64,000 nt of DNA from Ryuthela nishihirai (Eukaryota; Arthropoda; Arachnida; Araneae; Heptathelidae): the NCBI GenBank assembly GCA_038380435.1, contig JAWZYU010000020.1:38844307-38908306 (forward strand), written 5' to 3'. Position numbers and translations under genes: made by a program. The notes under the pieces were generated by a model. It was not told the DNA's origin and made no database searches. It worked only from the letters and a program-made list of their open reading frames with translations. Positions 1 through 10,485 of the stretch are shown piece after piece. The first letter of the stretch is position 1. Every line of letters starts with the position of its first letter.

Positions 1-19
1 GGAAGAAATAAACAGTAAG

Positions 20-560
20 AATGCTGAAGACGACTGTATGATAAAGAGATGACCGCAGTGATAACTACAGCGTTGAAAAAGATTATAGTCATGACTAAGA
101 TGACGAGAAAGATTAGAGATGACTAAGAAATGACCATAAGAAAGACTATAGTAGTGATTATGATGATGAGAAAACCTTTAATGTTGACTATGTCGATGAG
201 AAAGACTAGACGATGAAGAAAAGATGACCATAGTGATGACTAAGATGTTGAGAAAGACTGTAGTGATTGCTAATAAGTGTGTGGGGAAGATTTTTTATTG
301 CTGAATAAGACTGAAATGATGATTAAGGGAAGCGGGAAAGGATTGTGATGGCTACAATAATGTCCAAAAAATGATGGAAGTAATGACTACAATACTGAGG
401 ATAACTGAAGTGATGAGAAAGAAAAGAATAGTAGCAATGGCTACGATGCTGAACCTGAGTACAGTGAGGATGAAGAGGAAAAAAGTAATAATGGGTGTAA
501 TGATGAGTAGAGCTGTAGTAGTGACGAAGAAGAGGATGGTAGTTATGAATATGATGCTCA
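20..560. repeat. Degenerate GATGA/ATGACTA-rich tandem array
   Basis: Purine-rich sequence built of decayed copies of GATGACTAAGATGATGAGAAAGA-like units. No single period stays in register. The open frame at 371-688 is low-complexity Met/Lys/Arg/Val and is a by-product of the repeat, so no gene is called. Confidence 0.6.
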
Positions 561-665
561 GGATGATATTTTACAGGCTCCGCGTTGTCGAAGGTGCACT
601 TTTGGGCAAGGCGCCTAGATGCGATGCTTATCTCGCTTATCGGCTTGAGGCTGACCTGGTGGCAG
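558..665 (+). repeat. Left arm of a ~105-bp inverted repeat
   Basis: GC-richer block containing CGCGTTGTCGAAGGTGCACT and GGCGCCTAGATGCGATGCTT. Its diverged reverse complement lies at 956-1063, with homology running from about TCAG at the outer edge to CTGGTGGCAG at the inner edge. The arms enclose a short 41-bp tandem array. They could be terminal arms of an unclassified transposon or two opposed copies of one repeat. No target duplication is evident. Confidence 0.7.
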
Positions 666-668
666 ATA

Positions 669-850
669 TGGATATGATGCTGAGATAACTGTTGAGTCTA
701 TTGTCATAATGGATATGATGCTGAGATAACTGTTGTATGTAGTCATAATTGATATGATGCTGAGATAACTGTTGAGTATGCAGTAATAATGGATATGATG
801 CTGAGATGACTGTTGTGGAGAAGAAGGTTTGATGAATACGATGCTGAGAT
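669..850. repeat. 41-bp tandem repeat, about four copies
   Basis: The motif GGATATGATGCTGAGATAAC recurs at roughly 670, 711, 750 and 791, a period near 41 bp. It decays toward 850. The array lies wholly between the two inverted arms at 558-665 and 956-1063. Confidence 0.75.
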
Positions 851-955
851 GATAGTACTGATGACAAAGAGGATGCCAGTAGTGATGGTAACGATTTTTT
901 CATATACATGTTTTGTCGAAAACTCTTCCTATCAATTTCTTGTCGAAATTTGTTT

Positions 956-1063
956 CTGCCACCAGGTCAGCCTCAGGCGGTAAGCGAGATAAAGCATCGC
1001 ATCTAGGCGCCTTGCCGAAAAGTGCACCTTCGACAACGCGGCGCTGGTAAAATAGTCGCTGAA
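956..1063 (-). repeat. Right arm of a ~105-bp inverted repeat
   Basis: Reverse-complement partner of 558-665, with a few substitutions and small indels. Sequence just outside it (TTTGGCGCGCAAA) has no counterpart beyond the left arm, so the similarity ends near 1063. Confidence 0.7.
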
Positions 1064-1107
1064 AAGGGACTTTGGCGCGCAAATACAACTTGAGCCGGTA
1101 CTGCTTA

Positions 1108-3010
1108 CTAACCTCTTGTCGGAAACTGATCCTGCCAACTTATTGTAAAGATCTCTTCTTGGTTACTCTGTAGAGAAATCTTCCTGCCAACTTCTGGTTG
1201 AGAGTTGTTCCTGCCAACTTCTGGTTGAGAGTTGATCCTACCAACTTCTTGTAAAAAGTTCTTGCCAACTTCTTGTAGAAAGTTCTTCCTGCCAACTCCT
1301 TGTAGATAGCTCTTCATGACAACTTCTTATAGAGAGATATTCCTGCCAACTTCTTGCAGACAATATTTCTTACCAACTTCTTGCAGACAATATTTCTTGC
1401 CAACTTCTTGTAGAGAATATTTCTTGCAAAATATTTGTAGAGCGCTCTTCCTGCAAATACTTGTAGAGCGTTCTTCCTTCCAAATCTTTGTGGATAGCTC
1501 TTCCTGTCAATTTCCTGTACATAGGTTTTTCTGGAAAACCCTTTTAGAGATTTTCCTGTCATATTTAGAGAATTCTTGCTGCCAGCTTATTGTATAGAGT
1601 TCTTACTGCCGACTTCTTATACATAGGTTTTTCTGGAAAACCCTTTTAGAGATTTTCCTGTCATATTTAGAGAATTCTTGCTGCCAGCTTATTGTATAGA
1701 GTTCTTACTGCCGACTTCTTATACATAGGTTTTTCTGGAAAATCCTTTTAGAGATTTTTCTGTCATATTTAGAGAATTCTTACTGCCAGCTTATTGTATA
1801 GAGTTCTTATAGAAAGCTCTTTCCTGTCAGCTTATGGTAGAGAGTTGTTTCTGCCAACTTCTTGTAGATAGTTCTTGCCAACTTCTTGTAGATAGTTCTT
1901 GCCAAATTCCTGTAGAGAGCTCTTCTTGCGAAAGCCTTATAGAGAGCTTTTCCTTCCATATCCTTGTATAAAGCTCTTCCTGTCAATTTCTTGTAGAGAA
2001 ATTTTCCTGACAAATCCTTTTAGAGAGCTATTCCTGTCAATTTTCAGAGAGTTCTTCCTGCTAAATTCTTGTTGAGAATTCTTCCTCCCAACTTATTGTA
2101 GAGAGGTCTTCCTGTCAGTTTCGTGTAGAGAGTTCTTCCTTCCAACTTCTTATAGAGAATTCTTCCTGTGGACTTCTTGTAGAGAGTTCTTTCTGCCGAC
2201 TTCTTGTAGAGAGTTCTTTCTGCCGACTTCTTGTAGAGAGTTCTTTCTGCCGACTTCTTGTAGAGAGTTCTTTCTGCCGACTTCTTGTAGAGAGTTATTA
2301 CTGGCAAATCTTTGTAGAGAACTCTTCCTGTCAATTTCCTGTAGAGAGTTCTTCATTCCAACTTCTTGTAGAGAGTTCTTCATTCCAACTTCTTGTAGAG
2401 AGTTCTTCCTGCCGATTTCTTCTACAGAATTCTTCATTCCAACTTCTTGTAGAGAGTTCTTCCTCCGACTTCTTCTAGAGAGTTATTACTGGCAAATCTT
2501 TGTATAGATGTCAATTCTCGAAGATTCGAGAAATCTGTCAATTTCTCGAAGAGAGGTCTTCCTGCCAGCTTCTTGTAAAGAGCTCTTCTTGTCACTTTCT
2601 CGAAGAGAATTCTTCCTACCAACTTCTTGTAGAGAGTTCTTTCTGTCAGCTTCTTTTAGACAGGTCTTCTTGTCAATTTCCCGTAGAGAGTTCTTCCTGC
2701 GATGTTTTCTAGAGAATTCTTCCTGCCGACTTCTTCTAGTAGTTATTCCTGACAAATATTTGTATAAAGCTCTTCCTGTCAATTTCCTGTAGAGAGTTCT
2801 TCCAACTAACTTTATGTAGAGAGCTCCTGTCAATTTCTTGAAGAGAGCACTTCCTGTCACTTTCTTGAAGAGAATTCTTCCTGCCAACTTCTTCTAGAGA
2901 GTTCTTTGTGTCAGCTTCTTTTACATAGCTCTTCCTGTCAACTTATATCAGAAAGCTCTCTCTGTCAACTTCGTTTCGAAAGCTCTTTCTATTTACTTCT
3001 TGTCGAAAGT
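1108..3010. repeat. 27-bp minisatellite, about 70 degenerate units
   Basis: Tandem units of the type CTTCTTGTAGAGAGTTCTTCC plus TGCCAA/TGCCGA. An exact 27-bp period is visible around 2170-2300, where five nearly identical units lie side by side. Around 1528-1830 the units form a 108-bp (4 x 27) higher-order repeat of almost three copies. Because 27 is divisible by three, long 9-residue-periodic peptides (LYKKSAERT, KNSLQEVGR) can be read in more than one minus-strand frame and partly on the plus strand. Frames shift and stop often, so I do not call a protein. Confidence 0.95.
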
Positions 3011-3614
3011 TTTCCCTGAAAATTCTTGTCAACATTCCTAAGAGCTTTACGATTGATCCCCTTTCATAACTTTCTTCAAACCTTTGGGGTCTTTGTGACC
3101 TGATTCTTTAGCCCATTTTTGAGAAGAACGTGTCACTCAGAAGCTCAGAAGTCAAACATCCCAACCCAACCCAATTGACTCTTATAAGAGTTTAGTGGCA
3201 GCGAATTTTCTGAGGAAATAGAGAGTAATCCAAAATTATCTTTACAGTTTCAATCTTTCATAAAGCTAGAATGAAAAGACATAGAAATATACAATTTATT
3301 TCTAATTGAAAAGCTCCCATTAAAGTGTTAATGACATGCATTTCCTTTTGATCAGGTATTTCTTTTAAAATCGCTCAACAATATTCTTCATGAATTAGCG
3401 CAGACAAAAAGCGCAATATATATAAATATGTTAATGGACACGAAATCCCGTTCGCAAACAGAATAAATTTTTGATTCCAATCAAGAGCATTTGTACGACG
3501 TTTTAAAATTTCCTTTAACCTGTGTACATGATATCATCTCGAATACCAATAGGTGAGAGGGCTAATCGAAATAAATAAAAATCGGAACAAATTACCCCTG
3601 AAGCTCTTAGTTAT
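3011..3614. other. Unassigned AT-rich sequence
   Basis: Single-copy looking in this window. No long open frame, no tandem period and no transposon ends seen. Confidence 0.5.
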
Positions 3615-3780
3615 ATACAGAGGTCTAACAGTAACTTTTCAGTGTAACATGCCACAGAGAAAAGACCTATGAGTGAGACCTCAACAGAAGTATGATATAC
3701 ATCCGAAAGAAGACATCCGTGCTTATCTTGGGATCGAACCCAGAGTACTTTGCTTCTCATTAAAACACGTTAGCCGTCGA
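3615..3780 (-). mobile_element. SINE-B, old and decayed
   Basis: Reading the minus strand, a tRNA-like B box (TGGGTTCGATCCC) is followed by decayed SINE-B body sequence (CTGTTGAGGTCTC, TGACAGGAG-like) in the right order. The A box and tail are barely recognisable and no target duplication is found. Confidence 0.5.
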
Positions 3781-3833
3781 TATATTTAAACCTGAAAGAC
3801 AGAATGTCACACTATCTTTAATTCTTAACGAAG

Positions 3834-3935
3834 TCCGGATCGGGAGGGGGGAGGCTTCCCTTGATCCAGTATTTCAAAATGCTAGTAAACGGAAAGGAGG
3901 TGAAAATAATATTAAACGTATACACAATGGTTTCC
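3834..3935 (+). repeat. Unclassified dispersed repeat U, copy 1
   Basis: Contains CCGGATCGGGAGGGGGGAGGC followed by AATGCTAGTAAACGGAAAGGAGGTG and ATTAAACGTATACACA. The same order of motifs occurs at 18437-18560 (+) and, inverted, at 6185-6380 and 45880-46145. No coding capacity, tRNA head or terminal repeats were recognised. Confidence 0.6.
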
Positions 3936-3969
3936 AAAAATTAAGGAACAACCCTATATTATGTAATGG

Positions 3970-4332
3970 AAGGGGATGGGGGCTGTCTCAGTCGCCAGGA
4001 TTGTGAACTGCAGTTTGTAAGTACGGGGCTCTCCTGGGCCAACCTTGAGATTTATCTCCGCAAAATTCCCCTTCTTGTCCTTGATCAATAGGGGACACCT
4101 ATGGGCTTGGAAAGGCAGCTGTCACTCGGATGGGACGTTAAGCTGTGGCCATACACCGTGCACGTTAAAGAACATGCTGGATGGCCTTGACGGGAGGCTA
4201 CCATCTGTCTCCTAACAGCTGTTCAATGTGTCCCATTCCTCCAACCTTCTCTGAAGCCTTGTGACCTGGCCATTTAGCCCATTGTGTACAAAAAAAGTGA
4301 TGCTCAGAGGTAAAACGACGCAACCGAAACAG
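3970..4332 (+). mobile_element. SINE-A, diverged full-length copy
   Basis: tRNA-like head (GGGGCTGTCTCAGTCG), then TGAGATTTATCTCCGCAAAAT, GATGGGACGTTAAGC, TGCACGTTAAAGAACATGC and the 3' end GCTCAGAGGTAAAACGACGCAACC. The B box is degraded, which marks it as an older copy. Confidence 0.8.
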
Positions 4333-4394
4333 CAAAGTAAATGGAAATCTAACGTCAAAACGCTATAACTTAAACAATTTTCTTGTTTTGAATA

Positions 4395-4492
4395 ATATGA
4401 TATGAGTTGTTCCTGTCAACTTCTTGTAGACAGTCTTCTTGCCAACTTTTTGTTGAGAATTCTTCCTGCTAACTTCTTAGAGAGAGTTCTTC
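4395..4492. repeat. Detached fragment of the 27-bp minisatellite
   Basis: About three units (GTTGTTCCTGTCAACTTCTTG and similar) match the 1108-3010 array but lie 1.4 kb away, beyond a SINE-A and unrelated sequence. Either the array was once longer and was interrupted, or a piece was copied here. Confidence 0.75.
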
Positions 4493-5736
4493 AATACACA
4501 AATGGGAACCTGACTTATTAACTTCGGAAATCAGAATAGCAAACTTTTTACTATAATTTTTTTAAAAACTTTTTAGAAACACTAAAACGATAAGAAATAA
4601 ATTGTTTCGGAAAGTCTTTCCAATTCATTCCCTCTCGATCTTTTTTACCTTTGTTTCACTCGAATCAGTCTCCCCCATCCAAACCCCTCCTTTATTTTTT
4701 TTTCTAGTTCCAGCCTTTTACTAAAAAAAATCATTTCGCCTTGAAACAATTAAACATTTAGAGTGACCGAAAAGAAAAACTGCTAAACGACAAAAAATTT
4801 AATTTAAAGAAGAAAGGAAACAGCTTACTTAACGAAACAGAAATTAAACAAGAGAAATGAAATAGAAAGAGATCAAAGCTGAACATCGAAACAGATTTCG
4901 AATAAAGTGAATTGAAAGAAAAAAAAAACTTATGAAATGAATCCTTGGTTTGTTGTTATTAATTTAAAAAGACAATTTTGTGCAGAGAGGATGGAGTCTG
5001 CTGCGGCGAGCTTTCCACAGGAAAACTGAAACGAAAGATAATTGTATAAAACTCTTCAAACCATTAGATATTCGATTTCATGAATTTTTTTTTTCTGACT
5101 TGGGTTTAAAATTGCGAACCAAAAATTATCTTCTTGACAAGGGGTAAACGTGGCAACGTTGGAATTGAAGGTGATGCAACAGAGTGCGCTATCAGATTAT
5201 TGTGTTTTCTCCAGCAAGTCAGAAAATAATTTCAATTCGATTTGTAAATAATTTTAAACTTAATTTGTATAGCTGTTACATTTCAGTTGCAACTTTTTTT
5301 TGCAGTGTTGCCGTCAAATGATACTCGAAAACCTATGGTATGGAAAGAGAAAGTCACATTGAAATCGTAATTGTGAAATTTAAGTTGTAAAATGAAACTG
5401 ATAGAAATTTAAACATCTTAATAAAATGTATCTAAGTGTTAATTTTTAACAACATTTGAGATTTCAAAGCTTTATTAATGAACGCTAGAATGTTTAAAAA
5501 CATCATTGTCGGTCATAAGAATTTAATCTTTAGTTACTAATTAGAATGCGAATAGTAATGTACAAGAAGAGCTGTGATGTTAATTCTATTGAAATTCGAT
5601 GAAAACACCTCTGAACATCGTACTGAAAGTTAGAAGAAAAATTGTCTTGAGCCGGTGGGAGACGAATTTCTGTTACTCTGTATCTGATGTGTCCATGTGA
5701 TTTCACACATTTGCAATTGTGTAGTGCTGGTGGGTT
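4493..5736. other. Unassigned AT-rich sequence
   Basis: A- and T-run rich DNA with no long open frame, no repeat period and no element ends that I can support. Confidence 0.5.
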
Positions 5737-6060
5737 GGCTTGTTTTACCCCTAAGTGAAAAGTTTTACATATAATGGGATAAATGGCAAAGTCACGAAGA
5801 CTCCAAGGGTTCAGAGAAGACGCTGGCCTCCCATTAAGGTTATCCAGCTTGTTCTTTAAAGTACGCAGGTTACAGCTCTCCTGCACACGGAGTCACAGCG
5901 TAACGTCTCACCCGACAGACGACGCCTTTCCAAGCCCATTATTGTACCCTTTCTGACAAGCCCTGGATGAGGGTATAGGGGAGCTAAATCCCAAAGTTGA
6001 CACAGGTGAGACTCGAACTTGGGATTACTGACTGAAGCAACCTCTTCTCCACTGCTGACG
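5737..6060 (-). mobile_element. SINE-A, old copy
   Basis: Minus-strand copy. The 3' end is seen as GTTTTACCCCTAAGTGAAAAG, the middle as TTGTTCTTTAAAGTACGC and CCAAGCCCATTATTGT, and the head as the B-box complement GACTCGAAC. Divergence is high and no target duplication is visible. Confidence 0.75.
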
Positions 6061-6184
6061 GATGGTTATTTTTAAAACAGGATATAATTGGTAGCTCAGT
6101 GTTCGAGCATCTGACGTGTTAACAGTCCAATTTGACAAAATATATAAATCTGCTCGAGAAAGTCAGAATCTATTAAAAAAAAAA

Positions 6185-6380
6185 AGGGTGAGGGGGGGAG
6201 GCAAATGACTCAATCGACCAAGAGACTGGCCTTTCCATTGAGGTGTAACATTTTACCCTCCATTTTAGATTTTTCTTGAAAAATGCATTAAATATACATA
6301 AGTTTAATATTTTTTGCCCTCATTACTCTTACTAGCATTATGAATGTCTCCCCCCCCCACCCAACGTAGATACGTCCCTT
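6185..6380 (-). repeat. Unclassified dispersed repeat U, copy 2
   Basis: Reverse complement shows GTATCTACG, a G run, AATGCTAGTAAGAGTAATGAGGG, ATTAAACTTATGTATATTTAA and CAATGGAAAGGCCAGTCTCTTGG. It aligns over about 190 bp with the minus-strand copy at 45880-46145, including a shared GATTG-GTCA segment near the far end. Confidence 0.55.
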
Positions 6381-6436
6381 AGTTCAACACAATATTTCCT
6401 TTAAGTCTCAGTTGGGTGTTCCCGAGTTTTCCATGG

Positions 6437-6821
6437 GTTGGGTTGTTTTACCTCTGAGCGGCACTTTTTTGCACACTATGGTCTAAATGGCCAGGTCACA
6501 AGGACCCCGAAGGCTCAGAGAAGGTTGGGGGAGGGGACCCACTGGAACAGCTGTTGGGAGACAGATGGTAGCCTCCCGTCAAGGCCATCCAGTGTGTTCT
6601 TTAACGTGCACAGGGTATGGCTCTCCCGCACACGGGGCCACGGCTTAACGTCCCATCCGACGGACGGCGGCCTATTCCAAGCTCATCGGTGTCCCCTACT
6701 GACCGTGGGCAAGGCGGGAATTTTGCGGAGATAAATCTCAACACTGACCCAGCTGGGACTCGAACCTGGGAACTACAGATTACGAGCCTGGCGCGCTACC
6801 GACTGAGCCACCCCGCCCCAA
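6437..6821 (-). mobile_element. SINE-A, full length with 13-bp TSD
   Basis: Complete young copy, minus strand: CCCAA-repeat tail complement at the left, tRNA-like head at the right. It is flanked by perfect 13-bp repeats GAGTTTTCCATGG at 6424-6436 and 6822-6834, which fixes both ends. The open frames inside it are SINE sequence, not a gene. Confidence 0.95.
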
Positions 6822-7167
6822 GAGTTTTCCATGGAATTTCCCAAATAATGAGTGTTATTTATATGAAACCGTTTACGAAGAAATGCATTTTTCTATAAGT
6901 TTGGACACTCACACTTCTGGTTTTCTTTCATTAGAAAAAACAATTCATAAGAAAATCTTCTGACAATCAGTATTCCAACCTAGACAATCCTCTAAATGTA
7001 GAACAAATAGAGCTGGAAAATAGATACTTTTTTCTTGCGGTCTTTATTACTTTGCGTTAATAAAAGATGTGGTCATCTATTACTTTTAAAAAACTCTTTT
7101 ATTTATGACTAGAAAGAAAATAGTGTGAAAAAAACAAACACATCAGCGTTTTGGAGTGCGTTATAAA

Positions 7168-7699
7168 TAGGGTGACCATAATTCCCTGTTTTCTGGGGAC
7201 AGTCCCTGGATTAAAGGCTCTATCCCCGACTAATAAATGTCCCCGAAATTCGCTTTTAATATTTTTCAAATATTAAATTGACTGTACAGACTTGAGAAGA
7301 TTTTTATCAATAGAGGAAACAAATTTCCGTGTCTCTTATGAAATCTTCAGTGCAAAAGTTGCCGAAAAGAAAAATATTTTACAGAAAATCCAACTTTTTT
7401 GAAAATATACAAAATAACAGTGATTTTTTTGTTATGTTATTTAAGTTTTATCTGCTACTAGATTTTTTACTAGGTTATTATTATGCGCAATAAGGTATAA
7501 AATATGTTCTAAACGAAAAAGTGTGTTACGTTTTAATAATTTAATTTTTAATATTATGAAATATAAATCCTTCAAATTGAAGTTTTAAAAGTCCCGGATC
7601 TTTTTATTTAAATCTGGTCACTATAATAAAAAAAAAATCAATCCTTGAGAAAAAATTTCAAAATTCCTCGGATCTTGAGCTTCAAATCTGGCCACCCTA
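7168..7699. mobile_element. hAT-type non-autonomous element (Arthur-like ends)
   Basis: Imperfect terminal inverted repeats TAGGGTGACCATAATT and TAGGGTGGCCAGATTT (right end inverted). They are flanked by 8-bp direct repeats GTTATAAA (7160-7167) and GTTATACA (7700-7707), 7/8 identical. Subterminal GGGGACAGTCCC resembles, from memory, ends of hAT-Tip100/Arthur elements. The AT-rich interior has no transposase. Confidence 0.7.
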
Positions 7700-8033
7700 G
7701 TTATACATAAAACACAAGACAACTTCACCTTTCTGCATCTCTCGACGTTTGAAAAAGATATGGCATCCCTTTGTCTTATCTTTTCTTTCCCCTTCACCAC
7801 AACAGTCCGTTTGAGAAAAGCAAGTTTATCTGGAATTCTGTTGTTTCATTTTTCCAAGTAACTACATCTGTTCAATGTCCCAACTAACCTGAATCCATCA
7901 ACTCTGCTATCACCTCATCTTCCTCCTTTGCAAGGAAACTGGAAAAACTATAATCTCTGGATAGTATTCCTTTCGAATCTATAGTTTTTCTTCCAAAAGC
8001 TCTTTGAAGCGTTTCGACAACTTTAGTGATAGC

Positions 8034-8423
8034 TTATGGGTTGGGTTGTTTTACCTCTGAGCGGCACTTTTTTGCACACCATGGGCTAAATGGCCAGTCA
8101 CAAGGACCCCAAAGGCTCAGAGAAGGTGGGGGAAGGGGACCCACTGGAACAGCTGTTGGGAGACAGATGGTAGCCTCTCGTCAAGGCCATCCAGCGTGTT
8201 CTTTAATGTGTACAGGGTATGGCTCTCTCTCACACACGGGGCACGGCTTAACGTCCCATCTGACGGACGGCGGCCTTTCCAAGTCCATCGTTGTCCCCTA
8301 CTGACCATGGGGAGGGCAGGGAATTTTGCGGAGATAAATCTCAACGCTGACCCAGCTGAGACTCGAACCTTGGAACTACAGATTACGAGTCCTGCGCGCT
8401 ACCGACTGAGCCACCCCGCCCCC
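8034..8423 (-). mobile_element. SINE-A, full length with 11-bp TSD
   Basis: Minus-strand copy with intact tail, body and tRNA-like head. Flanked by TTAGTGATAGC at 8023-8033 and 8424-8434. A few small deletions in the body (CCAGTCACAAGG) separate it from the consensus. Confidence 0.95.
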
Positions 8424-8849
8424 TTAGTGATAGCCATTTCAAAAATCTCTAAAATTTCTTCAATTCCATCCTTCAAAACGAAAAATCCATTCTCTATTCT
8501 ACATTTTCCCAAGTCCTCATTTTCAGTGTATCGGTTTGTAATTTTATTATATCTTAAACTCTTCATCTTTTAATTTTATTTCTTTTGCATAAAATCAGTT
8601 TACCACTTTTCCTTTACTAATCATTTTAATGATTCATTTCTTTCTAATTTTTTAATCTATTGTTAATTATTTATATTGCTCTCTTTTTACTATTATTTTA
8701 TCTTTCGTTTCTTCCTATGTTTTCTATGCTTTTCTGATTTATATATTACAACATATTCGAATATTTCTCTTTTTGCCTTTGGATTCTCTGACTTAGTTTC
8801 TAATTATTTGTATCTAAATATTAAACTCTGTCATGTTATTATTTCGTTT

Positions 8850-9650
8850 CTTGCCTTTTCAATCAATAAATCAATAGGCAATCAGCCAACAGCAAATCTG
8901 TTAATCAATCAAGATATATTAGCCAATGAATCAATCAATCAATAATAAATCAACCAGTCACTCAATCAATCAATAATAAATCAGCTAGTCACTTAATCAC
9001 TAGAAAATCAGTCAGTCAGTCAATAATAAAAAAGTCAATTAATCTTCTAATGGTAAATCAATCAACAGAAAATCAGTCAGTTAATAGCAAATCAGTCAGT
9101 CAGTCAATCAGTAGTAAATTATCCATTTAAACAATAAATAGTAAATCAGTCAGTCAGTCAACAAAATAGTAAATCAGCTGTTCAAGTAATCAATAGCAAA
9201 TCAGTAAGTCAGTCAATCAGTAGTAAATTATCCATTTAAACAATAAATAGTAAATCAGTCAGTCAGTCAACAAAATAGTAAATCAGCTATTCAAGTAATC
9301 AATAGCAAATCGGTCACTCAGTCAATCAGTAGTAAATTATCCATTTAAGCAATAAATAGTATATCAGTCAGTCAGTCAACAAAATAGTAACTCAGCTATT
9401 CAAGTAATCAATAGCAAATCAGTAAGTCAGTCAATCAGTAGTAAATTATCCATTTAAACAATAAATAGTAAATCAGCCAGTCAAGTAATCAATAGCAAAT
9501 CGGTCACTCAGTCAATCAATCATAGTAAATTAGCCATTCATTCGACCATGGTAGATTAGTCTGCCAATCAATCAATAAATAGTAAATCAGTCATTCACTT
9601 AATCAATAGTAAATTATCACTCAAAGATTTAATAGTAAATCAGTCAGTCC
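8850..9650. repeat. TCAG/TCAA tetranucleotide array with 109-bp higher-order unit
   Basis: Runs of TCAGTCAG and TCAATCAA joined by AATAGTAAA spacers. Between about 9075 and 9500 the phrase GTAGTAAATTATCCATTTAA recurs at 9111, 9220, 9329 and 9438, an exact 109-bp spacing, so a composite unit was amplified after the simple repeat formed. Confidence 0.9.
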
Positions 9651-10087
9651 ATCACAAATTGCCGCTCTCCCCTGTTGGCGAGATGTGTTGATTGGTTGTG
9701 TACTAGCCAATTCTTGTGATATAACTAACTTCTCAAGAAGACTCCTCTAAGAATATGCTGTAAGATCCCGCATCTGTTTAATCTCTGCTTTCAGGCATTT
9801 TTAAATTAGAGGTATCGTATGTGGTGAGCCTCGTAATACTGAATGTTATTACAGCAGTCAATCTATGGTGCCAAAACCTGTTTCTGACATATCTCAGTTT
9901 AAAAACTCAAAGTTCCAGGATGCTCATCTATAATGCAACTCTTGAATCAAAATCCTCGCATCCGGACTCACATAGAGAATGGAGATTTCAGAGCTTACTT
10001 AGCAGCAGCATATCCTGTGATCGTAGAGATTGAGCAATTAACAGTTTCCATTTCCCAAAGATCCTATCAAAGTGGCCGAGAGATTTG
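9651..10087. other. Unassigned sequence
   Basis: No long open frame, no transposon ends and no tandem period seen. Confidence 0.4.
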
Positions 10088-10276
10088 AAAAAAGATCCAT
10101 CCCCTTAGTCAAAAGTTTTAAAGAGCATCTATATATGTTTGGAGAGGTTTAAAGAGAGAAAAAGATCCATCCGCTTGGCCGAAAGTTTTAAAGAGCATCT
10201 ATATATGTTTGGAGAGGTTTAAAGAGAGAAAAAGATCCATCCCCTTGGCCGAAAGTTTTAAAGAGCATATATATAC
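10088..10276. repeat. 70-bp tandem repeat, 2.7 copies
   Basis: AAAGATCCATCC starts at 10091, 10161 and 10231, giving a 70-bp period. The units are nearly identical, so the duplication is recent. SINE-B begins seven bases after the array. Confidence 0.9.
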
Positions 10277-10282
10277 AGTATG

Positions 10283-10485
10283 TCCCGTGTACGAGTGGTT
10301 AGCGTGCTTGGCTACTGATCAAAGGGACTTGGGTTCGAGCTCCGGTAAGATGTGGATCTTTGTGTTGTCTTTCAGCTGAGGTTTCGCCTTCCTCCCGCAT
10401 CTTTTCTATGGTGTATTATACTGACAGGCTGCTGTCAGACCTCTGTGGCAAGCAGCTATATGAGGGCTTTCTTCTTTTTTTATGC
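10283..10485 (+). mobile_element. SINE-B, older full-length copy
   Basis: A box (CGAGTGGTTAGCGTGCTTGG), B box (GGGTTCGAGC), body GACAGGCTGCTGTCAGACCT and 3' end GTGGCAAGCAGCTATATGAGGG. The tail has become T-rich rather than a clean TTTA repeat. Confidence 0.85.

Noticed and set aside
8850..9650. CRISPR-like array
   Set aside because: Spacing is a higher-order tandem unit of a tetranucleotide repeat; there are no unique spacers, and the window is eukaryotic in character.
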